Assembly: GCF_003626975.1 (NCBI RefSeq)
Contig: NZ_CP032616.1
Location: 1,426,001 to 1,490,000, forward strand
DNA: 64,000 nt
DNA from: Pseudomonas sp. DY-1
GTDB lineage: Bacteria > Pseudomonadota > Gammaproteobacteria > Pseudomonadales > Pseudomonadaceae
Direction: 5' to 3'
Positions 18,812-25,479 of this stretch are shown in pieces. The position numbers and the translations under genes are program-made. Every line of letters begins with the position of its first letter. Positions within the stretch are counted from its first letter, which is position 1. Under the pieces are notes generated by a model. That model made no database searches and was not told the DNA's origin. It saw only the letters and a program-made list of their open reading frames with translations.

Positions 18812-19012
18812 ATGAGTGCACGCTTCTCGGTGAAAAGGGTTCCAAATGTCCAGGCCAGAGGGATCAGAAATAGTGAAGCGCTCGGAGGAACAGCGCTGGA
18901 TTGCTGCTGGTACCGGATTATCGACCGGGCCACCGGCGACTATGTCGGTGGCAAGCATCAGGAAGAGGCCATGGCGGTGGGCGAATGCCAGAGGCTGAAC
19001 AGCAGGACTTGA
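18812..19012 (+). CDS. 66-residue orphan protein
   Basis: A small protein starting MSARFSVKRVPNVQARGIRN that I do not recognise. AAGGAG lies seven bases before the ATG, an unusually good site for so short a gene, and an imperfect hairpin follows the stop. The protein is basic at the N-terminus; its second half contains CCWYRIIDRATGDYVGG and ends with GECQRLNSRT, a compact beta-rich-looking domain rather than a helix. No signal peptide or membrane segment. Neighbours (multicopper oxidase, integron cassette) give no functional clue. The strong ribosome binding site is the main support. Confidence 0.68.
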   Translation: MSARFSVKRVPNVQARGIRNSEALGGTALDCCWYRIIDRATGDYVGGKHQEEAMAVGECQRLNSRT

Positions 19013-19030
19013 AGTGCCTGAAACGACACT

Positions 19031-19057
19031 GGGGGCCCCTCTTTCGAGGCGACCCCC
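19031..19057 (+). terminator. Hairpin after the 66-residue gene
   Basis: GGGGG (19031-19035) and CCCCC (19053-19057) enclose an inner CCTC/GAGG stem, 18 bases after the stop. There is no T-tract, so termination is plausible but not certain. Confidence 0.4.
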
Positions 19058-19110
19058 ATTACCTTCTGTCTCCAGAATGCTCTCAAAACACTGAATCGCC
19101 CCTAGACGGA

Positions 19111-19170
19111 CAGTAACGCCTGAGTTGAGCCGCGCCGCGAAGCGACGTCGGCCTGAATGATTTGTTAGGC
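19111..19170 (-). other. attC: Integron attC site
   Basis: On the minus strand the site runs from GCCTAAC (R'', 19170-19164) through an imperfect palindrome with a GTCGCTTCGCGGCGCGGC centre to GGCGTTA (R' side, 19120-19114). Architecture, length near 60 bases and base sequence closely follow the attC of aadA-type resistance cassettes as I recall it. It lies just downstream of the YCII gene, exactly where a cassette's recombination site belongs. Confidence 0.85.
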
Positions 19171-19579
19171 CGCACCGACCACCGTCAGGACTCCGGGTCG
19201 AACCCGAAGACGCGCAACTCCTGATCGCAGCGGCAGGCCCTTGCAATACGCGCGGCCCATGCGACGGCTTCCTCGCGCGAGGGCAGTTCGAGCACGGTGA
19301 ATCCGCCGTTAAGCGGGGGCGCCCACGGGTAGCCGCCATCGGTGACCGCGCCGTCAGCTGAGACGAGCGCGGGCGGCACGTCTTCGTCGATGCAGCCTCC
19401 GAAGACGTAGACGCCGGCAGCCTTCGCCTCGTCGATCACAGCGCGCGCGTGGCGGCCCACCACCTCCAACTCACTTTTGGGCACGACCATCGCCGCACTG
19501 GGGAAGGAGATCAGATATTTGGCCATGGTGTTCTTTCTGTTGGTAATGATGGCGGTCGTGATGCGTATGTGCGGCCTAA
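19117..19579 (-). mobile_element. Solitary integron gene cassette
   Basis: A 463-base unit: core TTAGGC at its 5' end (minus strand, 19579), a promoterless YCII gene, and a 3' attC ending in G at 19117. Joining the two ends recreates GTTAGGC, the exact complement of the attC R'' box GCCTAAC, as expected for a circular cassette. The flanking host bases would read ATAG^TTACTG if the cassette were removed, a GTT triplet like secondary integrase targets. No intI or attI is nearby. The cassette gene points the same way as mdh upstream and could be read from its transcript. Confidence 0.8.
19185..19526 (-). CDS. YCII-domain protein, cassette-borne
   Basis: A 113-residue dimeric alpha-beta protein of the YCII/DGPF family, starting MAKYLISFPSAAMVVP. 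The family's central features are visible: helix [51 protein letters not shown], and the C-terminal strand ELRVFGF. YCII proteins are ferredoxin-like dimers; some are fused to sigma factors and few have a known reaction. It is the only gene of an integron cassette whose attC starts 15 bases after the stop. The upstream leader begins with the TTAGGC core and lacks a strong ribosome binding site, as is common in cassettes. The base use GCGCGC-rich in 19370-19460 differs from flanking genes. Confidence 0.85.
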   Translation of the reverse strand: MAKYLISFPSAAMVVPKSELEVVGRHARAVIDEAKAAGVYVFGGCIDEDVPPALVSADGAVTDGGYPWAPPLNGGFTVLELPSREEAVAWAARIARACRCDQELRVFGFDPES

Positions 19580-19616
19580 CTATTAGTAGGCGACACGCCC
19601 TCCTCACATACGCTGC

Positions 19617-20546
19617 TCACAAAGCCTTCATCTCAGCGATATCACGCACCACCTGATCGGCAGAGTGGTCGAACATCGCCTGCTCCTGCGTATCCAGAGG
19701 TAACTCGATCACCCGCACAAGCCCCGCCTCTGCCAGCACACAGGGGACCCCCATGGCAATGCCTGTTCGCCCGTACTCGCCCTCGAGAATCGCGACCGCC
19801 GGCAAAATGCGGTTTCGCCCATTGGCGATAGCGTCCACCATCTGTGCAATTGCCACGCCCGGAGCATCGCAGGCGCTCCCCACCTTCTTCAACCCCAGAA
19901 TCTCGCCGCCGCCCTGACGCGTGCGCTCCACAATCCGCTCTATTTGCTGACTGGTCAGGAAGTGAGACAGTGGCACCGAACCGACCGCACAGTATCGCAT
20001 CAGCGGCACCATGCTATCGCCATGCCCTCCCAGCACCAGCGCCGTGATATCCCGAGCAGAAAACCCTGTCTCCTCGGCAATGAAACACTTCATGCGCGCT
20101 GTATCCAGCACCCCTGCCTGGCCAAACACCCTGTCGCGTCCCAGCCCACTGAGACTCCAAGCCCGATAGGTCAGCACATCGACCGGGTTCGACACCACCA
20201 ACACCGTCGCCGCCGGAGCATGACGATTAATATCCAGCATGATGCCGTCGAGAATTGGCAGATTGATGCTCAATACATCCTGGCGCGACTGACCAGGCTT
20301 GCGGGGCACACCCGCCGTAATCACCACTAGGTCAGAGTCCTGCAGCAACTCGGCATTGGACCCGCCGTAAACCCGAGTATCGGAACCTGACTCAACTGCC
20401 GCCTGCCAGACGTCGAGCGCCTTGCCCTGTGCCAACTCACCCTGCACATCAATCAACATCAACTCACGACAGAACTCTTCCCGGGCGATGATCTGAGCGG
20501 CCGCCTCACCCACCATACCGACACCCACGATTGATAGCTTTTTCAC
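19617..20546 (-). CDS. mdh: NAD-type malate dehydrogenase (LDH-like)
   Basis: A 309-residue NAD-dependent enzyme of the lactate/malate dehydrogenase superfamily. GVGMVGEAAA (8-17) binds dinucleotide, Asp33 in LIDV favours NAD, Arg82 and Arg88 in GVPRKPGQSR indicate malate rather than lactate (which needs Gln at the first site), and Asp148 and His175 (GGHGDSM) form the catalytic pair. The GTG at 20546 has GGGAGG six bases before it. Many Pseudomonas rely on the quinone-linked Mqo, so a soluble Mdh is an addition to the TCA set here. The integron cassette follows 37 bases after its stop. Confidence 0.88.
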   Translation of the reverse strand: MKKLSIVGVGMVGEAAAQIIAREEFCRELMLIDVQGELAQGKALDVWQAAVESGSDTRVYGGSNAELLQDSDLVVITAGVPRKPGQSRQDVLSINLPILDGIMLDINRHAPAATVLVVSNPVDVLTYRAWSLSGLGRDRVFGQAGVLDTARMKCFIAEETGFSARDITALVLGGHGDSMVPLMRYCAVGSVPLSHFLTSQQIERIVERTRQGGGEILGLKKVGSACDAPGVAIAQMVDAIANGRNRILPAVAILEGEYGRTGIAMGVPCVLAEAGLVRVIELPLDTQEQAMFDHSADQVVRDIAEMKAL

Positions 20547-20613
20547 CTCACACCTCCCGGCGGCGCGCTCCATCAGCAACACGCCCAGCCTTGCAGAGAA
20601 GTATTGCCCGCAG

Positions 20614-20754
20614 ATGCCAAAAGACCACCCGAAGGTGGCCGAGGCCGTCGCTAATGGGTAGAAGCTGAATCGGGATCCTGGGGTGGGGTTCTACCCCGTC
20701 ACCCAGTACGCCCTGGAAAAACGCAAGATCGATCAGAAGTACGCCGCCAACTGA
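20614..20754 (+). pseudogene. Decayed C-terminal coding remnant
   Basis: One frame reads MPKDHPKVAEAVANG, an in-frame TAG, then KLNRDPGVGFYPVTQYALE and KRKIDQKYAAN to a TGA at 20754. Codon use is strongly Pseudomonas-like (G/C third positions) on both sides of the TAG, and the frame stays open upstream to about 20580, so it looks like the tail of a once longer gene now missing its start and carrying one nonsense change, perhaps TGG to TAG. I cannot identify the family. No ribosome binding site precedes it, and mdh occupies the opposite strand upstream. Confidence 0.45.
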
Positions 20755-21016
20755 TCCGCACCAGCCTTGTTGATCGCCACCTCTCTTGCGAGGAATAACC
20801 TGGCAGCATCGACGAGGCACTTCAGGAAAGCCTGGAGAACCAAGCGGATTGGCGTAGTTGAAAGCGTGTGAAGCGCGGCCACGGTTCCGCTAGCTACAGA
20901 TACAAAAAGGGGGCCTCTAGAGGCCCCCTTTTTTTGAGCTATATTCCCATTTTGTTCCCAAAATGTCCCTTTCAGGGATTTTTCAGGAAAAACTCTTTGA
21001 AAATCAGCTAATTAGA
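20755..21016. other. Gap between remnant and tRNA-Ser
   Basis: No gene seen. It contains the terminator at 20904-20935 and, at 20948-20965, a small palindrome CATTTTG, TTCC, CAAAATG within an AT-rich stretch next to the tRNA 3' end, a place where integrated elements often leave scars. Confidence 0.5.
20904..20935. terminator. Strong bidirectional terminator
   Basis: GGGGGCCTCT and AGAGGCCCCC form a ten-pair stem with no loop spacer (near-perfect palindrome) between A5 and T7 tracts. It stands between the decayed remnant and tRNA-Ser and can stop transcription from either side. Confidence 0.85.
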
Positions 21017-21106
21017 TGGCGGAGGCGGTGAGATTCGAACTCACGGAAGAGTCTCCCCTTCGGCGGTTTTCAAGACCGCTGCCTTAAACCACTCGGCCAC
21101 ACCTCC
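21017..21106 (-). tRNA. tRNA-Ser (TGA)
   Basis: A 90-base type II tRNA. Acceptor GGAGGTG pairs with CGCCTCC, the discriminator is G, the anticodon loop CTTGAAA gives TGA, a long variable arm follows, and CCA is encoded. A near-consensus promoter lies 17 bases upstream. Confidence 0.96.
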
Positions 21107-21122
21107 ACTTGCGCGGGGCGCC

Positions 21123-21150
21123 ATACTACCGGAACGCAACACGCTGTCAA
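21123..21150 (-). promoter_or_regulatory. Promoter for tRNA-Ser
   Basis: On the minus strand, TTGACA (21145-21150), 16 bases and TAGTAT (21123-21128) make a near-consensus sigma-70 promoter 17 bases before the tRNA. Confidence 0.75.
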
Positions 21151-21232
21151 ACTCTTGCAATCGGCGCCTTCCACGCCTCTGTTAATATCCAGCACTGACC
21201 AAGGTCACGGAAAACAAATCGGGAGTGTCGCG

Positions 21233-21901
21233 ATGAACGAACAGAATTATGCCCTCAACCCTGCGCAGGCTGAGCAGCTTGAAGTCAGCCGCGTGCTGCG
21301 CAACACGTACGGGCTGCTGGCCCTGACGCTTGCGTTCAGCGGCCTGGTCGCCTACGCGGCGCAACAGATGCGCGTGCCTTACCCCAGCTTCTTTGTGGTA
21401 CTGATTGGTTTCTACGGTCTTTTCTTCCTTACCGTGAAACTACGTAACTCCGCCTGGGGCCTGGTATCCACTTTCGCCTTGACCGGCTTCATGGGCTACA
21501 CGCTGGGCCCCATCCTCAACATGTACCTCGGGATGCCCAACGGCGGTGAAGTGGTGAGTTCGGCCTTCGCCATGACCGCGCTGGTGTTCTTCGGTCTGTC
21601 CGCCTACGTGCTGACCACTCGCAAGGACATGAGCTTCCTCGGTGGCTTCATCACTGCCGGTTTCTTCGTCCTGATCGGCGCCATGCTGGCAAGCTTCTTC
21701 TTCAATATCAGCGGCCTGCAGTTGGCAATCAGCGCCGGCTTCGTGGTTTTCTCGTCGGTCTGCATCCTGTTCCAGACCAGCGCGATCATCCACGGCGGCG
21801 AACGCAACTACATCATGGCCACCATCAGCCTGTACGTGTCCATCTACAACCTGTTCATCAGCTTGCTGCAACTGGTTGGCGTACTTAGCAGCAACGATTG
21901 A
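21233..21901 (+). CDS. yccA: Bax inhibitor-1/YccA-family protein
   Basis: A 222-residue inner-membrane protein with about seven transmembrane helices from residue 28 onwards, of the BI-1/YccA (UPF0005) family. In E. coli YccA is a substrate and modulator of the FtsH protease and protects SecY when translocation jams; that role is assumed here. The cytoplasmic N-terminus (MNEQNYALNPAQAEQLEVSR) and C-terminal GVLSSND fit. GGGAG precedes the ATG at 21233; the frame is open for 78 bases upstream without support. The neighbouring tus genes match the usual Pseudomonas order. Confidence 0.92.
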   Translation: MNEQNYALNPAQAEQLEVSRVLRNTYGLLALTLAFSGLVAYAAQQMRVPYPSFFVVLIGFYGLFFLTVKLRNSAWGLVSTFALTGFMGYTLGPILNMYLGMPNGGEVVSSAFAMTALVFFGLSAYVLTTRKDMSFLGGFITAGFFVLIGAMLASFFFNISGLQLAISAGFVVFSSVCILFQTSAIIHGGERNYIMATISLYVSIYNLFISLLQLVGVLSSND

Positions 21902-21923
21902 TCGCCAGCCATCTCCTCGGACT

Positions 21924-21947
21924 AGCCCGCTTCGGCGGGCTTTTTTC
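21924..21947 (+). terminator. Terminator after yccA
   Basis: AGCCCGC, TTCG tetraloop, GCGGGCT followed by T6, 22 bases after the yccA stop; it separates yccA from the tus operon. Confidence 0.88.
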
Positions 21948-22015
21948 TGTCCGGGCGGGTAAAAGGGCGCGTCTGGCCGTATCATTCCAGCAGTTTTCCA
22001 TTCGCCCGAGCGACC

Positions 22016-22408
22016 ATGAAATTCGCCATCGCCCTGTTCGCCCCGCCCCATGCGCCCTCCTCCCGTCGCGCCCTCCGCTTCGCCGAGGCCTGCCTTGCCG
22101 GGGGCCATGAAATCGTCCGGTTGTTCTTCTACCAGGAAGGCGTGCACAGTGCCTCCGCCAACGCCATCGCCCCCCAGGATGAGCCGAACCTCGCCGCCGA
22201 GTGGAGCGCCTTCGTACACAAGCACCAGTTGGATGGCGTCGTCTGCATTGCTGCAGCGCTCCGTCGAGGCGTGCTGAACTCAGAAGAAGCGCAACGTTAT
22301 GAACGCCCCGCAGCCAACCTGGCAGAAGGCTGGGAGCTTTCCGGACTGGGGCAGCTGCATGAAGCAGCGCAAATGGCCGATCGACTGGTCAGCTTCGGAG
22401 GCAACTGA
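22016..22408 (+). CDS. tusD: Sulfurtransferase TusD
   Basis: A 130-residue DsrE-fold subunit of the TusBCD hexamer, which relays persulfide sulfur from TusA to TusE for 2-thiolation of tRNA wobble uridine. The active cysteine is Cys77 in DGVVCIAAALRRG, matching Cys78 of E. coli TusD. Opening MKFAIALFAPPHAPSSRRAL is typical. It is first of the tusDCBE operon, with tusC starting one base after its stop. The final enzyme, MnmA, lies at 43.9 kb in this window. Confidence 0.93.
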   Translation: MKFAIALFAPPHAPSSRRALRFAEACLAGGHEIVRLFFYQEGVHSASANAIAPQDEPNLAAEWSAFVHKHQLDGVVCIAAALRRGVLNSEEAQRYERPAANLAEGWELSGLGQLHEAAQMADRLVSFGGN

Positions 22409-22409
22409 G

Positions 22410-22766
22410 ATGAAATCCATGCTCATCATCAGCCGCCAAGCCCCGTGGAGTGGTCCCGGAGCGCGCGAAGCCCTGGATATAGCTCTCGCCGGCGGCGCGT
22501 TCGACCTGCCACTTGGCCTGCTGTTCCTCGATGATGGGGTGTTCCAGCTTGCTCCTAATCAGCAGCCGACGACACTCCAACAGAAGGACCTTACTGCCAA
22601 CCTCCAGGCCCTGCCGCTGTTCGGTGTCGAGTCGCTCTTCGTCTCCGCACGCAGCCTGCAGGAGCGCGGCCTGGACGGCACCGACCTGAACCTGGCAGTG
22701 GAAATCCTAGACGATAGCGCCCTGACTTCCCTTATCGACCGTTATGACCAGGTGCTCACACTCTGA
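22410..22766 (+). CDS. tusC: Sulfur relay protein TusC
   Basis: A 118-residue DsrF-like subunit of the TusBCD complex, starting MKSMLIISRQAPWSGPGARE. It has the DsrE-family fold (ALDIALAGGAFDLPLGLLFLDDGVFQL) but the conserved cysteine of the catalytic TusD subunit is absent, as expected for the structural TusC. The ATG at 22410 comes one base after the tusD stop; longer upstream frames only overlap tusD. Its stop shares a base with the tusB start. Confidence 0.92.
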   Translation: MKSMLIISRQAPWSGPGAREALDIALAGGAFDLPLGLLFLDDGVFQLAPNQQPTTLQQKDLTANLQALPLFGVESLFVSARSLQERGLDGTDLNLAVEILDDSALTSLIDRYDQVLTL

Positions 22767-23068
22767 TGGCCACCCTGCACGTTCTCTCCCACTCTCCCTT
22801 TTCCGATAGCCGCCTCGGAAGCTGCCTGCACCTGCTGGGTCCCAATGATGGCCTGCTACTAAGTGGCGACGCCGTCTACGCACTGCAACCTGGCAGCCTG
22901 ACCCGCCAGGCGCTGGATCTGATGCCTGACTCGATTGCCCTGCACGCTCTTGCGGAAGACCTGCAAGCCCGCGCCCTCGCCGCCCTTCCGGCGCGCCTGA
23001 ACACCGTGGACTATCCGGCATTCGTCGAGCTCTGCTGCCGCTATGACAAGGTGAACAGCTGGCTATGA
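22766..23068 (+). CDS. tusB: Sulfur relay protein TusB
   Basis: A 100-residue DsrH-like subunit that completes the TusBCD hexamer. LHVLSHSPFSDSRLGSCLHL at 3-22 and DGLLLSGDAVYAL at about 28-40 are characteristic; the C-terminal DYPAFVELCCRYDKVNSWL is also usual. Start overlaps the tusC stop by one base (TGATG), and the stop overlaps tusE by four (ATGA), so all four are translationally coupled. Confidence 0.92.
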   Translation: MATLHVLSHSPFSDSRLGSCLHLLGPNDGLLLSGDAVYALQPGSLTRQALDLMPDSIALHALAEDLQARALAALPARLNTVDYPAFVELCCRYDKVNSWL

Positions 23069-23400
23069 GCGAATTAGTGATAGACGGGCGCAGCATCCCG
23101 CTAGACAAAGACGGCTACCTTCAGGAGCTGAGCGACTGGAGCCCGGCCGTTGCCAATGCGCTGGCCGATCTAGAGGAGCTGGCCCTGCAACCGGAACACT
23201 GGGAGATTCTCGATTTGCTTCGCGGTTTCTATGCCGAGTTCCAGCTGTCACCAGCGAACCGCCCGCTGGTCAAGTACGTAGCTCAGAAACTGGGGCCGGA
23301 AAAGGGTAACAGCCTGCACCTGAATCGCCTGTTCAAAGGCGCTCCTGCCAAGCTTGCCGCCAAGCTGGCGGGACTTCCAAAGCCGACCAACTGCCTATGA
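23065..23400 (+). CDS. tusE: Sulfur carrier TusE (DsrC family)
   Basis: A 111-residue DsrC-family protein taking persulfide from TusD and passing it to MnmA on tRNA. The flexible C-terminal arm ends GLPKPTNCL, with the reactive Cys110 as penultimate residue, as in all active TusE proteins. The second cysteine that dissimilatory DsrC proteins carry ten residues earlier is absent (KLAAKLAG), which marks it as a tRNA-thiolation TusE. It overlaps both neighbours by four bases. Confidence 0.94.
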   Translation: MSELVIDGRSIPLDKDGYLQELSDWSPAVANALADLEELALQPEHWEILDLLRGFYAEFQLSPANRPLVKYVAQKLGPEKGNSLHLNRLFKGAPAKLAAKLAGLPKPTNCL

Positions 23401-24380
23401 ATCTTGTCACCCCAACGGAACACCCATTTGCCCAGTTCGTGCGCATCCTCGGAAAAGGCAAGCGCGGCGCCCGCAACATGACTCGCGAGGAAGCCTGCGA
23501 AGCCATGGGTATGCTCCTCGACGGCAACGTGGAAGACACGCAGCTCGGTGCCTTCCTCATGCTCCTGCGGCACAAGGAAGAGAATGCCGAAGAACTGGCC
23601 GGCTTCACCGAAGCCTTCCGCCAACGCAATCAGGCACCACGGATCGAGGTGGACCTGGACTGGCCTAGCTACGCCGGCAAGAAACGTCATCTACCCTGGT
23701 ACCTGCTGGCGGCCAAGGCGCTGGCCGATAGCGGCATACGCATCGTCCTGCACGGCGGTGGTGCTCATACCGCCGGCCGCATGTATAGCGAGCAATTGCT
23801 GGATCTTCTGGACATTCCGCTTTGCCGGGATTGGGATCAGGTCGCCGGAGCCCTCGATGAACGCCATCTGGCTTTCATTCCCCTGGGGGCATGGGCGCCG
23901 CAGTTGCAGCGAATGATCGATCTGCGCAACACCCTTGGCCTGCGGTCTCCCATCCACTCCCTGGCACGCATCCTCAACCCGCTCAATGCCCGCTGCGGTC
24001 TGCAGAGTATCTTCCATCCTGGCTACCAGGCGGAGCACCGCGAAGCGAGCCGTCTACTCAGCGATCACGCCATTGTGATCAAGGGAGAAGGCGGCGAGAT
24101 CGAGGTCAACCCCGATACCGCTTGCCACCTCTATGGCACGCACGATGGCCAGTCCTGGGATGAGGAGTGGCCGGCGCTATCTCCCTTACGGCACGTGAAG
24201 CCAGAAAGCCTGGATCCCGGCCATCTGGTCGCGGTCTGGCACGGCAAGAGCGGTGATGACTACGGCCTTCTGGCAATACGCTCCACCATGGCCCTCGCCC
24301 TGCGCGGTATGGGCATGAAACGAGCAGAGGCCTTCGAAGAAGCAGATAGAATCTGGGCCGAGCGCAAGATATCAATTTAG
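23397..24380 (+). CDS. TrpD2/YbiB-type nucleic-acid-binding protein
   Basis: A 327-residue protein with the anthranilate phosphoribosyltransferase fold, belonging to the TrpD2 (YbiB) group rather than true TrpD. The N-terminal helical domain (TREEACEAMGMLLDGNVEDTQ) and the C-terminal barrel with VLHGGGAHTAGR and IFHPGYQAEHREASRLLSDHA are visible. E. coli YbiB binds DNA and RNA and has no known catalysis. The ATGA overlap with tusE and the shared order in Pseudomonas suggest a link with tRNA thiolation or stress; this is inference. Confidence 0.82.
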   Translation: MNLVTPTEHPFAQFVRILGKGKRGARNMTREEACEAMGMLLDGNVEDTQLGAFLMLLRHKEENAEELAGFTEAFRQRNQAPRIEVDLDWPSYAGKKRHLPWYLLAAKALADSGIRIVLHGGGAHTAGRMYSEQLLDLLDIPLCRDWDQVAGALDERHLAFIPLGAWAPQLQRMIDLRNTLGLRSPIHSLARILNPLNARCGLQSIFHPGYQAEHREASRLLSDHAIVIKGEGGEIEVNPDTACHLYGTHDGQSWDEEWPALSPLRHVKPESLDPGHLVAVWHGKSGDDYGLLAIRSTMALALRGMGMKRAEAFEEADRIWAERKISI

Positions 24381-24465
24381 TCGATATCAAATCCCATCAT
24401 TTTGCGCTTTTCCATCGATCGCTTCTCGATAGACTGGAATCCGAACCCAAATTCGGAGACCATTC

Positions 24466-25479
24466 ATGGGCCTGTTGATCGATGGAAAATGGCATGACAA
24501 GTGGTACGACACCGCCAAGGACGGACGATTTCAGCGCGAAAGCGCACGCAGGCGTAACTGGATCACTGCTGATGGATCGCCAGGTCCGTCAGGCCTAGGC
24601 GGGTTCCCTGCCGAATCCGGTCGCTATCACCTCTATGTATCCCTGGCCTGCCCCTGGGCGCATCGCACTCTGATCCTCCGCAAGCTCAAGGGCCTGGAAT
24701 CGCTGATCGACGTATCAGTGGTCAGTTGGCTGATGCTAGAGCAGGGCTGGACGTTCGACCCGCGTTACGGCTCAACCGGTGACAAGCTGGACGGATTCGA
24801 CTACCTGCATCAGCGCTACACACAGGACAGCTCCGACTACAGCGGCCGGGTCACAGTGCCGCTACTCTGGGACAAAAAGACCGGGCGCATCGTCAGCAAC
24901 GAATCCTCCGAGATCATCCGGATGTTCAACAGCGCCTTCGACCATCTCACCGGCAATACTCTGGATTTCTATCCGCAAGCGCTGCGCAACGAGATCGACG
25001 CACTCAACGAGCGCATCTACCCAGCGATCAACAACGGTGTGTATCGCGCAGGCTTCGCCACGACACAAGCCGCCTATGAAGAAGCCTTCCACGCACTGTT
25101 CGATGAGCTGGACCAGTTGGATGCACTTCTGGAATCGCGACGTTATCTGGCAGGAGAGCGGATCACCGAAGCGGACTGGCGACTCTTCACCACTCTGGTC
25201 CGCTTCGACGCCGTTTACCACGGACACTTCAAGTGCAACCTGCGACGCCTTGAAGATTACCCCAACCTCTCAGGATGGCTGCGCGAGCTGTACCAGTGGC
25301 CGGCCGTTGCCGATACGGTGAACTTCACGCATATCAAGCACCACTATTACGCCAGCCATCGCACCATCAATCCCACGGGTGTAGTGCCGTTGGGCCCGAC
25401 ACAGGACTTCACGCGCCCACACGGACGGGGGCACCTGAAAGCGCTCCCTGTGGCGCACAAGGCTCAGACTCCGGCCTGA
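24466..25479 (+). CDS. yqjG: Glutathionyl-hydroquinone reductase
   Basis: A 337-residue xi-class glutathione transferase (YqjG/ECM4/PcpF family) that reduces glutathionyl-hydroquinones back to hydroquinones. The catalytic motif is Cys62 in [10 protein letters not shown]; the N-terminal [19 protein letters not shown] is typical of the class and not of ordinary GSTs. The C-terminal helical domain has [25 protein letters not shown] lies seven bases before the ATG. Its last 16 bases overlap the convergent cysG tail, so the two transcripts are antisense at their ends. Confidence 0.92.
   Translation: MGLLIDGKWHDKWYDTAKDGRFQRESARRRNWITADGSPGPSGLGGFPAESGRYHLYVSLACPWAHRTLILRKLKGLESLIDVSVVSWLMLEQGWTFDPRYGSTGDKLDGFDYLHQRYTQDSSDYSGRVTVPLLWDKKTGRIVSNESSEIIRMFNSAFDHLTGNTLDFYPQALRNEIDALNERIYPAINNGVYRAGFATTQAAYEEAFHALFDELDQLDALLESRRYLAGERITEADWRLFTTLVRFDAVYHGHFKCNLRRLEDYPNLSGWLRELYQWPAVADTVNFTHIKHHYYASHRTINPTGVVPLGPTQDFTRPHGRGHLKALPVAHKAQTPA

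Noticed and set aside
18611..19339. 242-codon minus-strand frame over the 66-residue gene
   Set aside because: It crosses the attC site and the antisense of a gene with a strong ribosome binding site; the translated sequence has no family features.
19563..19700. attI site or second cassette upstream of the YCII cassette
   Set aside because: The bases before GTTAGGC belong to the mdh tail, with no matching R'' box 60-130 bases away and no integrase gene.
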